Below, one piece after another: positions 16,082-23,210 of a DNA stretch of 64,000 bases (position 1 is the first letter of the stretch; each line of letters starts with the position of its first letter). The position numbers were made by a program, and so were the translations under genes. The DNA is from a virus. A model generated the notes under the pieces. The model had not been told where the DNA came from and made no database searches. It saw nothing but the letters and a program-made list of their open reading frames with translations. The stretch is from the IMG/VR virus record IMGVR_UViG_3300043313_000168, positions 1 through 64,000 of that record; one strand, given 5' to 3'.

Positions 16082-16531
16082 CTACTTGGCAGTGGCATTA
16101 CTGTCCCTCATGGCGCCCATCAACTCGCTGCTGATGGTATCGTCTCCGGTGCTCTCCGTCTCGTCAAGCCCCTGCTGGATCACATCATCGAGCAGCTTGA
16201 TCTCTTCGTGGCCGGAGAAGAAGTCGTCGCTGAACACTGCGACCTGTGGCTTGATGCCATCGGCAAGGAGGACCGCGGTGGCGTAGACGTGCCGGGCTGC
16301 ATGCTGCAGCGCTGCACGCATCACCTCGTTCTTCTCGTTGTCCGCATAGTCGACCCGAAGCTCGACTGTGAACTGTCTCTGCATGTGTGCTCCTCTCGTT
16401 AGTGCCGTCAGCTTCTGCTTACGCATCTGCCGGGGCGAGTTCAACTTCCAATCCAACAGCCTCACGAAGTTGTCGGGGTTGGTGGTAGCGTCGATGTTCA
16501 TGATCACGTCGTCGTACTGATCGGTCGGCAC
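16082..16531 (-). CDS. Unknown 149-aa acidic protein in the MoxR/VWA cluster
   Basis: GTG at 16531 is spaced 9 bases from GGAG and is my preferred start. An internal ATG at 16384 also has a strong AGAGGAGCACAC site, so two products are possible. The C-terminal half is helical and acidic (HEEIKLLDDVIQQGLDETES). Dispersed palindrome 9 lies just upstream of the GGAG, in the position of an operator or a transcript hairpin. Confidence 0.65.
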   Translation of the reverse strand: MPTDQYDDVIMNIDATTNPDNFVRLLDWKLNSPRQMRKQKLTALTRGAHMQRQFTVELRVDYADNEKNEVMRAALQHAARHVYATAVLLADGIKPQVAVFSDDFFSGHEEIKLLDDVIQQGLDETESTGDDTISSELMGAMRDSNATAK

Positions 16532-16547
16532 TATCAGCAACTCCGAT

Positions 16548-16562
16548 TTACCGCGGCGGTAA
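16548..16562. repeat. Dispersed palindrome 9, TTACCG-CGG-CGGTAA
   Basis: Exact copy in the leader of the 16082 gene, a few bases upstream of its ribosome binding site. Confidence 0.95.
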
Positions 16563-16663
16563 GCGCCTCTGGCGCACGCTCTCTTCGTTGACCCCTGTCA
16601 TGTGTCCGGTCAGTCCGGCTGAGTAGGTTGTGTCCGAGAGTGTGGCCAGAGCGCATACGGGCT

Positions 16664-17812
16664 CTAGTTCGACAGGGATGCGATGATCGAGACCAGCGCC
16701 GCGTTCTTGTTGATCCACGCCTGCATCGCAGGCTGCGAGATCATGCCTTTGTAGTCCCGACGAAGCAAGGCGGAGATGAACGTCACCCCCATGTCCTTCG
16801 GGAACATCTGCATGTAGGTGATCAGCGCCGACAGGTCCTGCGGCTGCGCGTGGCCAGCAAGCTGGTAGGCCATGAGCATCTGCAGGTCAGCACGTCCGGG
16901 CACCAGCGACTTGTCACTGGGCTTGGCGACCACGTCCGCGTAGCTCGGCAGTTCGAGCAAGAACTGCATGTGCGACGCGTAGCTGGTAGTGGCGGGCATG
17001 CCGATCGTGCCGGCCAGCACCTCCATCATCTCAGGAGTGACTTCCTGATTGTTGTTGGCAGCGAAGGCGACCTGCAGATAGCGATCAGCAGCGAACAGTT
17101 GGCGCGGACTGCACCACGGTCCCTGCTGCTGCGGCTCGTCCTCGAACACCACGGCGGGGTTGGCAGCACCCCACGCCTTCGTCACCGGCATCACGGTCCA
17201 CGACTTGCCCTGATGCTGGTAAGGCTTGTCGGCGTAGGTCAGGAGGCCATCAATGTCCGGCGTGATGTTGATCTGTGAGCGCCGGGCAATGCAGAAGTCG
17301 AAGTCCTTGGAGACGCCGTAGCGTGCACCTTCGTTGGTGAGGCCGATGCGCACACTGCCCGGGGGCAGGTACCACGGCGACGTGCCGCCATTGAGGAAGA
17401 TTTCAGCAATGGCACGTTTGACGTCGCCCTCACCCTGACCGTATTCGTCGATGATCAGGAAGAACTTGTCATAGCAGAACGCTGGCTTGCCCTCGGTCGA
17501 GATATACCAGAGAGGGCACGATGGGTCCGTGACGCTGATGCGCTTGGTGACGGGCTTGCCGTCCTCCATGCCCACGACAACGTCGCGCTCGCCCTTGAAC
17601 TGGTAGCCGATAAGGTCGGGCGGGGTCTGCGTGGCAGCGAAGATCACGCCGATGCCCCACTTCTCGCCACGCGTGGCGCCCTCGGCCTTGAGGTCCTCGG
17701 CCAGTTGATATGCGACCTGGGACTTGCCCATGCCGGACTTGCTCGACCACAGCACAGCCTGCCCGGATGTGAACAGCTGCTTGGTCACCTGCTTCGCTTG
17801 GTTGATGTTCAT
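16664..17812 (-). CDS. MoxR-type AAA+ ATPase
   Basis: 382 residues. Walker A is SKSGMGKS (24-31) and Walker B is FFLIIDEYGQ (Asp122, Glu123). TQTPPDLIGYQF before Walker B and LTNEGARYGVSKDFDFCIAR after it fit the MoxR/RavA-type layout, where ATPase rings act on VWA-domain partners. The VWA/metallopeptidase gene lies about 1 kb downstream in the same operon. CTGAGGAGACTAC precedes the ATG. Confidence 0.87.
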   Translation of the reverse strand: MNINQAKQVTKQLFTSGQAVLWSSKSGMGKSQVAYQLAEDLKAEGATRGEKWGIGVIFAATQTPPDLIGYQFKGERDVVVGMEDGKPVTKRISVTDPSCPLWYISTEGKPAFCYDKFFLIIDEYGQGEGDVKRAIAEIFLNGGTSPWYLPPGSVRIGLTNEGARYGVSKDFDFCIARRSQINITPDIDGLLTYADKPYQHQGKSWTVMPVTKAWGAANPAVVFEDEPQQQGPWCSPRQLFAADRYLQVAFAANNNQEVTPEMMEVLAGTIGMPATTSYASHMQFLLELPSYADVVAKPSDKSLVPGRADLQMLMAYQLAGHAQPQDLSALITYMQMFPKDMGVTFISALLRRDYKGMISQPAMQAWINKNAALVSIIASLSN

Positions 17813-17846
17813 GTAGTCTCCTCAGTTTGGGGTTGAGATAGAAAGT

Positions 17847-17875
17847 CCCGGCGAGGGCTGACCTCCCTCGCCGGG
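17847..17875 (-). promoter_or_regulatory. Perfect 11-bp GC hairpin in the MoxR leader
   Basis: CCCGGCGAGGG at 17847-17857 pairs with CCCTCGCCGGG at 17865-17875 over a 7-base loop, about 35 bases upstream of the MoxR start. It has no U-run. Its GGCGAGGG core recurs in the hairpin at 24353-24380, so this may be a family of processing or attenuation hairpins. Confidence 0.7.
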
Positions 17876-18073
17876 TATCGACGCGTCTTAGCGCCACCGC
17901 TCGGTGCATGCTTTCCCTACGGCTCGGGAGCGTGCGTCTAGCACCTTCGCACTCCTTGCTCCTCACTCGTTGATATGTGCGGACGTGGCGCTGAGGAGCA
18001 GCCACCACGTCCGCCTCGCAGGCTAGCCCTCGTGATACCCCCCGAAAGAGGCGTTGGGCTCAGCGCAGCGAAA
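17876..18073 (-). other. Intercistronic stretch with a second hairpin
   Basis: About 200 bases without a convincing gene on either strand. GCGGACGTGG at 17979-17988 pairs perfectly with CCACGTCCGC at 18005-18014 over a 16-base loop. With the 17847 hairpin this makes a structured leader for the MoxR message. No clear promoter seen. Confidence 0.55.
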
Positions 18074-18229
18074 CTAGTCACGCCCCATAGGGACGCGGTA
18101 ACGGGGTTTCTCGCGAACTGGGGTGTAGCCCAGTTTGCGCAGCCAGAGCTCGAACACTATGACCGGCCCTTCGGTCTCGCTCTCGATCTTGTAGGAAGGT
18201 GCTTGCAGGGCGAACCCTGTGTACCTCAC
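18074..18229 (-). CDS. Unknown 51-aa protein
   Basis: GTG at 18229 overlaps the TGA of the 18226 gene (GTGA). The product is protein-like throughout: VRYTGFALQAPSYKIESETE, then GPVIVFELWLRKLGYTPVRE and KPRYRVPMGRD. The alternating hydrophobic strand and the exact coupling support it. No family recognised. Confidence 0.68.
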   Translation of the reverse strand: MRYTGFALQAPSYKIESETEGPVIVFELWLRKLGYTPVREKPRYRVPMGRD

Positions 18230-18933
18230 GGCTGGGGCTTGGCTGACTTCGCGATCTCGGTGAGCCGATCAGTGAGCGCACGATAGGCGTCCTTGACCAG
18301 CTTCGAGTTGTCCTGCGCGGTCTTGCCGGCAGCATCGCCGTCGATCAGCTTCTTGATCTGGTTGCGCAGCGCCTCGACACACTCGGTTGCCGTGGCCGGG
18401 TCCTTGGACTTCTTGAACAGGAAGTCGTTGAACTCCTTCGCCTCGATCAGCTGGTCACGCTTCATCTGCGCACGAGCAAATCGCAGGAACGTGTTGGCGG
18501 CGTCGTCGAGCTTCTTGCATAGCGCAGGGTCTTTACGGACCTTGCTGCGCTCAGTCAACAGGGCATTGACTGTGGCGAGGGGCTCGCCATTGCCGCCCTT
18601 CGGCCACTGACCGAACTTGATGGAGGTGCGCAGGGTGCTGATCAGCTTGCGCTGGTTCATCGCCTTGGCATCGAACACGATGTTGCCGGCCTGCGCCTTG
18701 ACGTAGGTCTCGGCGAGCAGCGTGGCGTCGTCACGATCGGCACCATGCTTGCTGCTGGCGAGGTCGACGGCGCCGTGGTAACCGCCTTCGAGACAGGACA
18801 GCAGGAACTTGACCTGCGTGTCCTTGCCCTTGCCGCTCTGCTCGCCAAGCTCGTTGGCTTTCGCCTTGAGCGTGTCGAGCGTCATCTTGTTACCCGCCGT
18901 CACAGATGGCGGAGGTGGGATATGCTGGTTCAT
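18226..18933 (-). CDS. Unknown 235-aa helical, lysine-rich phage protein
   Basis: AACTGAGGAGTTGACCA precedes the ATG, the same leader type as at the MoxR, 22555 and 23211 genes. After a Pro-rich start the protein is almost wholly helical and charged (LDTLKAKANELGEQSGKGKD, EALRNQIKKLIDGDAAGKTA). No enzymatic motif. A structural or nucleic-acid-associated role is possible. Confidence 0.75.
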   Translation of the reverse strand: MNQHIPPPPSVTAGNKMTLDTLKAKANELGEQSGKGKDTQVKFLLSCLEGGYHGAVDLASSKHGADRDDATLLAETYVKAQAGNIVFDAKAMNQRKLISTLRTSIKFGQWPKGGNGEPLATVNALLTERSKVRKDPALCKKLDDAANTFLRFARAQMKRDQLIEAKEFNDFLFKKSKDPATATECVEALRNQIKKLIDGDAAGKTAQDNSKLVKDAYRALTDRLTEIAKSAKPQP

Positions 18934-19243
18934 TGGTCAACTCCTCAGTTGGGTTTGGTGGAGGCGGCGCGGCCGCCGTAGTCGCCGCGTCGCGGCCCCC
19001 CATAGACGAGGGGTCGAAAAGCGGAATGGGGGAACGTAACTGCAGATAGAACTGCTCGGCTCGATCAGTGTGAGCGTAGTAAAGCCCGGGCTGATCCGGG
19101 CCGACCGGCACAGCAGTGACGAAGTAGTCAGCGTTGGTCGGGCTGATCCCGATCAGGAACTCACCCCTGTCGATCGTATCTCGCCAACCGGCAGCACCTT
19201 TTCTGCCGTAGTGGTAGTCACCTCTGCGCAGCAGCTTGATCAT
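18890..19243 (-). CDS. Unknown 117-aa protein with Ala/Pro-rich tail
   Basis: The N-terminal 75 residues look folded (DRGEFLIGISPTNADYFVTA, then PGLYYAHTDRAEQFYLQL). The tail is TTAAAPPPPNPTEELTNEPA and overlaps the next gene by 44 bases. The Ala/Pro segment is encoded by a GC-rich stretch resembling the leader hairpin at 23.55 kb. No family recognised. Confidence 0.68.
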   Translation of the reverse strand: MIKLLRRGDYHYGRKGAAGWRDTIDRGEFLIGISPTNADYFVTAVPVGPDQPGLYYAHTDRAEQFYLQLRSPIPLFDPSSMGGRDAATTAAAPPPPNPTEELTNEPAYPTSAICDGG

Positions 19244-19416
19244 GTGTCACCTATCGCTGATGCGTCGAGCGGCCAGCCCTGCCGCTTGGCGAACTCAAGC
19301 GCGGCCTCTGCTGCCGCGTTCTCGATCAACTCCTCCACGCTACAGCCGGCCTCAGCCGCAATGCGCTTGAGGCGTCCATCGGTGACAAGGTCAATGGACA
19401 CACGGTAAAGGCTCAT
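19240..19416 (-). CDS. 58-aa ribbon-helix-helix-like protein
   Basis: GGAGGCCAGCC precedes ATG at 19416. The start SLYRVSIDLVTDGRLKRIAA reads as a short strand followed by a helix, and AGCSVEELIENAAAEAALEF as turn and second helix. This is the strand-helix-helix order of Arc/MetJ-type DNA-binding dimers. It is a candidate repressor and another possible reader of the dispersed palindrome. Confidence 0.62.
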   Translation of the reverse strand: MSLYRVSIDLVTDGRLKRIAAEAGCSVEELIENAAAEAALEFAKRQGWPLDASAIGDT

Positions 19417-19514
19417 GGCTGGCCTCCGTATTCGGTGACAGGGCTCGGGCGCAGGCCGCCTGCAACGACGCCAACACACAATGCGGTGAGGATGATCAGG
19501 ATCAGCACCTTCAT
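19413..19514 (-). CDS. 33-aa membrane or secreted peptide
   Basis: ATG at 19514 overlaps the upstream TGA, and its own TGA overlaps the ATG at 19416. The peptide MKVLILIILTALCVGVVAGG is a Lys-led hydrophobic span with a Cys, followed by LRPSPVTEYGGQP. The two exact ATGA overlaps support translation. Function unknown. Confidence 0.6.
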   Translation of the reverse strand: MKVLILIILTALCVGVVAGGLRPSPVTEYGGQP

Positions 19515-19930
19515 GCCTTGGTACCTTTACAGGCTGCAGCGAACACGAAGCTGTCAAAGTTCTTGTTGTCCTCGGCAAGCATCAGGCCGATGCGGGCAAT
19601 GACGATCTCGATGGCTACGTCAACCACAGCGCCGTGCGCTAGGGTAGGCGACGCCTCCATGCCCTTGCGCATCTCGCGCACCGTTGCAGCGAGCTTCTGG
19701 TAGTCCTTCTTAGTCATTTGCTGCAGCCCCGGCTCCGGCTCGAACTCCATCATGTGCTGCGTCATCGACTTCAGCATGGCGAGCATATTCGGATCGACCG
19801 GCGGTGGCTTCTTTACCGTGATGTTCAGCGTGCCCCCAACCGCTCTCATAATACCACTTGCCATCTGCCCGAGTGGGTCGTCCTGCGATGGAGCCGAGAT
19901 GATAGGTGGAGTTCTTGGGCGTCTGGTCAT
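19511..19930 (-). CDS. Unknown 139-aa protein
   Basis: GGAAAGGTGAGAG precedes the ATG. The N-terminus is Pro-rich, the middle helical and Met-rich (PNMLAMLKSMTQHMMEFEPE), and the C-terminal half is a helix with VVDVAIEIVIARIGLMLAED. A lone TTACCG half-site near 19813 encodes I-T-V-K. No family recognised. Confidence 0.7.
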   Translation of the reverse strand: MTRRPRTPPIISAPSQDDPLGQMASGIMRAVGGTLNITVKKPPPVDPNMLAMLKSMTQHMMEFEPEPGLQQMTKKDYQKLAATVREMRKGMEASPTLAHGAVVDVAIEIVIARIGLMLAEDNKNFDSFVFAAACKGTKA

Positions 19931-20141
19931 CTCTCACCTTTCCAGTCATTACCTTGATGGCGTGGCTCACCGCCTCGTACCGGTGCTTGAACGCAACGCG
20001 CACCGGTGCCCGGTAGGGGCTGGGCATATGCGTGATGATGTAGCGCGTCTCATCGAACGCGAACCCGCTCGTCTTGTAGATCACGACGCCAGCCAACGTC
20101 ACAGCAGCGTAGTCATCCCTGCGTCGCGTCCGTGTGGTCAT
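19710..20141 (-). CDS. Unknown protein with 221-bp overlap into the 19511 gene
   Basis: GGAGGGTAACGAGCA precedes the ATG. Residues 1-70 look real (YAAVTLAGVVIYKTSGFAFD, HRYEAVSHAIKVMTGKVRDD). The remaining 70 codons overlap the next gene out of phase and are Ala/His/Gly-rich. Both genes have good starts, so the overlap is either real or the result of a lost stop codon. Confidence 0.6.
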   Translation of the reverse strand: MTTRTRRRDDYAAVTLAGVVIYKTSGFAFDETRYIITHMPSPYRAPVRVAFKHRYEAVSHAIKVMTGKVRDDQTPKNSTYHLGSIAGRPTRADGKWYYESGWGHAEHHGKEATAGRSEYARHAEVDDAAHDGVRAGAGAAAND

Positions 20142-20455
20142 TGCTCGTTACCCTCCGTCAATTTGAACGCCACATCCTCTGTCGGCCGAACGTAGTCCAG
20201 CACGGCGAGGCAGGCCAGCGCTGCCGCGTACACATCCTCGTAACCACCCGGATAGCGCTTCAACGGGCTCCCGTCAGGTAGGAATGCGTAATACGTTGTC
20301 GTCGGCACCCATGCTCCCTTGGCACCGCTGCCACGGCTGCCACCGATGCGGCGCTGGTGCGGCTTGGCCTCGAAGCGGCAGCCGGCCAGCGTTGCCCTCG
20401 CGATCACCTCGCGTTGGAACGGGAACATCGCCTCGATCTCATCTTCAATCTTCAT
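20138..20455 (-). CDS. Unknown 105-aa protein
   Basis: Start MKIEDEIEAMFPFQREVIAR at 20455 touches the upstream stop. ATLAGCRFEAKPH and TTTYYAFLPDGSPLKRYPGG suggest a small alpha/beta domain. The MATLALAGYKFHRGTFYWR stretch of the 21066 protein looks similar (A-T-L-A-G-x-x-F, then an aromatic strand), so they may be distant paralogues. Confidence 0.68.
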   Translation of the reverse strand: MKIEDEIEAMFPFQREVIARATLAGCRFEAKPHQRRIGGSRGSGAKGAWVPTTTYYAFLPDGSPLKRYPGGYEDVYAAALACLAVLDYVRPTEDVAFKLTEGNEQ

Positions 20456-20661
20456 CAGCCACCCTTCGCGGGGCGAGCATGCTCGCTCTCCACCCACAGG
20501 AACGCTTCGATGTCGGCACAGGCGTTCAGCCACTCATCGTCGCCGATCACACCACACTCTTCGGCCTCACGTGCCTTGGAGAAGTACATCGCTGCCGTAG
20601 CGAGCGAAGGGCTCGCGTCAAACGCTGCCTTCGCCGCTGTAACTGCTTCTGCGTCAATCAT
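20455..20661 (-). CDS. Unknown 68-aa acidic protein
   Basis: GGGAGGGCGACA precedes ATG at 20661. MIDAEAVTAAKAAFDASPSL and DDEWLNACADIEAFLWVESE are helical. No family recognised. Confidence 0.65.
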   Translation of the reverse strand: MIDAEAVTAAKAAFDASPSLATAAMYFSKAREAEECGVIGDDEWLNACADIEAFLWVESEHARPAKGG

Positions 20662-21091
20662 TGTCGCCCTCCCGCTTCCCCTCGTGCCGTGCACCGGGGC
20701 GCTTCGCCTTCGGAAGCCCGATCATGGTCCATGCTTCTGTCGGAATGAAGGCGCAGCGACGCTTGCAGATGTCGTCGGCAAGCTCAGGCGGGGTGATGAT
20801 GCGCCGGATCGCCTCTTCGGTGACCACGCACCAATTACCGTCACGGTAAGGGTTCACGGTGTCGCCGTTGCTGCGCGCCTCGTCGACGCCGATGCAGATG
20901 ATGCCCTGATCCATGAACGCACGGCACTTGTCGCACGGCTCGTGGTCGAGGCACACCTGTGAGGGCGCTTCGCGGTCCACAAGCCCCTTGAGCTTGCCGA
21001 ACAGGATCACTCCCTTGCCCTCGCCGCAATAGAAGCAAATCTCCACGCTTGGATTGACCCCGTACTTAGGGCTTAGGCTGATGCTTCCCAT
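20654..21091 (-). CDS. Cysteine-rich protein with zinc-ribbon-like motifs
   Basis: 145 residues. C-x2-C appears in VEICFYCGEGKGVILFGKL, then CLDHEPCDKCRAFMDQGIIC: five cysteines and a histidine spaced as in small zinc ribbons. This pattern recurs in phage proteins without known function. Dispersed palindrome 10 encodes N-P-Y-R-D-G-N-W in the middle. The C-terminus is basic. Confidence 0.72.
   Translation of the reverse strand: MGSISLSPKYGVNPSVEICFYCGEGKGVILFGKLKGLVDREAPSQVCLDHEPCDKCRAFMDQGIICIGVDEARSNGDTVNPYRDGNWCVVTEEAIRRIITPPELADDICKRRCAFIPTEAWTMIGLPKAKRPGARHEGKREGDND
20835..20849. repeat. Dispersed palindrome 10, TTACCG-TCA-CGGTAA
   Basis: Exact copy within the Cys-rich gene, read in the YR-x-GN phase. 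Confidence 0.95.
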
Positions 21092-21470
21092 ACAATCTCT
21101 CCTCGTTGTGGACCATCGCTGCAGCGATGCAGCTGTTCAGATAGACTTGCAGGCTGTCGACCGTCTTGTTGTCCGGGGATAGGCAGCGCCAATAGAACGT
21201 CCCCCGATGGAATTTGTAGCCGGCCAGCGCCAGTGTCGCCATGGCCTCGCGTTGTTCGTGTGTGAGCGCAGCTACTGCGTCTGTCACTACGTCGTTCGGT
21301 GGCGCCTTCTTCTGGTCAGTCTCGCTCAGCACGTGCTTCATCGCGTCACTGACCAGATGTGGCTTAGCGTCCACTTTCCTGATCTCGTCAGCGAACAGGT
21401 TCGCCACGCGGACGTCACCGGTGCGCACCATGATCTCGTGGATGTCGTCGGCTGTTGGCTTGATTGGCAT
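21066..21470 (-). CDS. Unknown 134-aa protein
   Basis: A helical N-terminus (ADDIHEIMVRTGDVRVANLF) is followed by a conserved-looking AMATLALAGYKFHRGTFYWR segment, which resembles the core of the 20138 protein. No catalytic motif. Confidence 0.7.
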   Translation of the reverse strand: MPIKPTADDIHEIMVRTGDVRVANLFADEIRKVDAKPHLVSDAMKHVLSETDQKKAPPNDVVTDAVAALTHEQREAMATLALAGYKFHRGTFYWRCLSPDNKTVDSLQVYLNSCIAAAMVHNEERLYGKHQPKP

Positions 21471-21592
21471 CAGTTAAATCCCGGTATGTCGCCGGTCATG
21501 GCGACGTAGAACAGAAAGAGCATGCTGGTCCCCGCCGTGAGCAGGGCCAGCACAACGTCCCACGTGATGGTAGGGCGCTCAGATGTCGTCAT
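21470..21592 (-). CDS. 40-aa single-span membrane protein
   Basis: GGAGATCACGA precedes ATG at 21592. The product has a polar start (MTTSERPTITW) and one span (VVLALLTAGTSMLFLFYVAM) with a short tail. It overlaps its neighbours. Function unknown. Confidence 0.62.
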   Translation of the reverse strand: MTTSERPTITWDVVLALLTAGTSMLFLFYVAMTGDIPGFN

Positions 21593-21797
21593 TCGTGATC
21601 TCCAACCAGTGCCCGGGTGCGAACACGGCAACCACGTGAGGGTAGCCGCAGGAATTGGTGTTGCGAAACGTGAGGACGCCAGTGTCCACACGATAGTAGT
21701 CAGCCAGCACCTTGCGATGCCGGCTGTGCTTGGCGAGCTTCACCACCCAATGGATACGGCGGTCGTGGACTGGCTCGCATGGCGGATCGTAGCTCAT
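21579..21797 (-). CDS. Unknown 72-aa protein
   Basis: Begins MSYDPPCEPVHDRRIHWVVK and ends VAVFAPGHWLEITNDDI, mixed alpha/beta. The frame opens far upstream but only this ATG, overlapping the stop/start chain, fits. No family recognised. Confidence 0.64.
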   Translation of the reverse strand: MSYDPPCEPVHDRRIHWVVKLAKHSRHRKVLADYYRVDTGVLTFRNTNSCGYPHVVAVFAPGHWLEITNDDI

Positions 21798-21955
21798 TTG
21801 CCCTCCTTGATAAGATACACCATCGCCAGCGCCACCCAGTTGCCGTAGGTCACGTCGAATATGCTGACGTTGTGAGCCCACGGCAGGGAGAACGTGACGT
21901 AGTTGACCAGCGCCGACCACGCGCCCAGTGCGAGCAGTTGCTTGCCTGTGATCAT
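21794..21955 (-). CDS. 53-aa membrane protein with one or two spans
   Basis: Begins MITGKQLLALGAWSALVNYV and ends NWVALAMVYLIKEGK. Two hydrophobic stretches flank a polar loop (PWAHNVSIFDVTYG). The ATG overlaps the upstream stop by four bases. Function unknown. Confidence 0.62.
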   Translation of the reverse strand: MITGKQLLALGAWSALVNYVTFSLPWAHNVSIFDVTYGNWVALAMVYLIKEGK

Positions 21956-22143
21956 TTGCCCTCCTCGTTGTTGTCGAGCACCGGCCGTCCCAGTCTGGCG
22001 ACGTGCGACCTTCCCAACCAAGGCGAAGGTCTACCGGTGAAGAGAGAGTGCAGTCGTTCGTGCTCCTCGATGAACGCACGATTGGCGGGACTGAGCTCTG
22101 GTGGATGGTCGCCCACGCCACGCTGTCCGGGCGTTACCTTCAT
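21952..22143 (-). CDS. Unknown 63-aa protein
   Basis: Begins MKVTPGQRGVGDHPPELSPA and contains a charged helix (NRAFIEEHERLHSLF) and a Pro/Arg segment. The ATG overlaps the stop of the 57-aa gene. No family recognised. Confidence 0.6.
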   Translation of the reverse strand: MKVTPGQRGVGDHPPELSPANRAFIEEHERLHSLFTGRPSPWLGRSHVARLGRPVLDNNEEGK

Positions 22144-22313
22144 GAGGCCCCCTTCAAGAGCCACTGGGCTAGCGCCATCTTGCTACGCTGCTCGCGCACA
22201 GCCCGGGCGTGGTGGAGGGCGGTGAAGGCGCGCTGTAGCGCCACCTGTTCAGCTTCGAGCACCCGCTGACGCAGGTGCAGAAGCTCTTCATAACGCTGCT
22301 CGATGTCGTTCAT
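22140..22313 (-). CDS. 57-aa coiled-coil protein
   Basis: ATG at 22313 overlaps the upstream TGA. MNDIEQRYEELLHLRQRVLE followed by AEQVALQRAFTALHHARAVR is a continuous amphipathic helix, likely a coiled coil. The ATGA overlaps on both sides support it. Confidence 0.62.
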   Translation of the reverse strand: MNDIEQRYEELLHLRQRVLEAEQVALQRAFTALHHARAVREQRSKMALAQWLLKGAS

Positions 22314-22555
22314 CGGCGCAACCCATGGTAGATGCCGTGATCCGCACCAAGCTCGATCACGGTGCGAGTGCGTGCCGTGGGCTCAAGCGTGACTGCCCAG
22401 GGTGCATAGCCCCAACGCAACGGGGAGCTATAACGCTCACAGTGCCCTGAGCGTGGGCAGGGCTCGTCAGGGCCACAGCCACGGCAACGAGCGTCCTCCA
22501 TGACGAAGCCCTCGCTGTCGAGATGTGGGTTCACTGTGAATTTGGTCTTGTCCAT
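22310..22555 (-). CDS. Cys-rich 81-aa protein
   Basis: EDARCRGCGPDEPCPRSGHC holds four cysteines in 17 residues, a probable metal-binding knuckle. The rest is Arg/Trp-rich. It overlaps neighbours at both ends. No family recognised. Confidence 0.68.
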   Translation of the reverse strand: MDKTKFTVNPHLDSEGFVMEDARCRGCGPDEPCPRSGHCERYSSPLRWGYAPWAVTLEPTARTRTVIELGADHGIYHGLRR

Positions 22556-23052
22556 CAGAGGTCCTCCCTGATGATCTTCGCGATCTCGGCGAAGGTGTGC
22601 GGCTTCACGCTGAAGAACGCACCCGCTTCCTGTATCAGTGCCGACGCGGAGTGCGTGGGCTTGAGCACTTTCGTGGCGTGCTTCTCATACAGGTGATAGA
22701 GCGGGTCCTCGTTCCGGATCAGCACCTCGTGCGTGCCGTCGTTCATCGTGCTCAGGAACGCTTGCACGTTACTGGTGAGCCCGAACTGCTCAGCAAAGCC
22801 GAGATCGAGCGTCTCGTTGTTGTTGAGGTCGACGCCGGCGAGGTCGCAGATGAACTCGGTCTTGCCGGTGATGCTGGCGGCCTCGTCGTCGTCGTCGGCC
22901 TCGAAGAAGCTGGCACCCTTGGCTCGGGCGAACACGCCCAGGCAGCAGTAGCCGTAGCCATCGTAGAGTGCGTGGGTGGCCTGTGGCAGCGTGCCACCTT
23001 CCAACTGTGGCAACCAGAGCTCTTTGGCTTCTGGCGTGATCTTGTGGTCCAT
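22555..23052 (-). CDS. Conserved phage protein with the YCCLGV motif
   Basis: ATG at 23052 follows CTGAGGAGCGAGCAC. The protein has ELWLPQLEGGTLPQATHALY, then DGYGYCCLGVFARAKGASFF. The W-x2-L-x-G plus YCCLGV pair is a widespread phage and plasmid motif without known function. The middle is acidic (EADDDDEAAS) and the C-terminus helical. Confidence 0.75.
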   Translation of the reverse strand: MDHKITPEAKELWLPQLEGGTLPQATHALYDGYGYCCLGVFARAKGASFFEADDDDEAASITGKTEFICDLAGVDLNNNETLDLGFAEQFGLTSNVQAFLSTMNDGTHEVLIRNEDPLYHLYEKHATKVLKPTHSASALIQEAGAFFSVKPHTFAEIAKIIREDL

Positions 23053-23166
23053 GTGCTCGCTCCTCAGCGTTGCAGTGGGGATGGAACTTGCCGCTACACA
23101 GCGCGGCATTGAGAGAGGGGAACTGGCGATGCTCGCTTGCGCTCGCATCGCCTCAAGGTAGCCACG

Positions 23167-23199
23167 ATTAGGGCTTTACCGTGGCGGTAATGCCCTAAT
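23167..23199. repeat. 33-bp extended palindrome around dispersed palindrome 11
   Basis: ATTAGGGC at 23167-23174 is the exact complement of GCCCTAAT at 23192-23199. Between them lies TTACCG-TGG-CGGTAA (23176-23190), on the same centre. It sits in the gap between the 22555 and 23211 genes and could form a strong transcript hairpin or a large operator. Confidence 0.9.
23176..23190. repeat. Dispersed palindrome 11, TTACCG-TGG-CGGTAA
   Basis: Exact copy, intergenic, at the centre of the 33-bp extended palindrome. Confidence 0.95.
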
Positions 23200-23210
23200 T
23201 GCGTCGGGGC

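Noticed and set aside
19811-19826. Half-site TTACCG-TGA in the 19511 gene
   Set aside because: The second arm is absent, and lone half-sites are expected by chance in this sequence.
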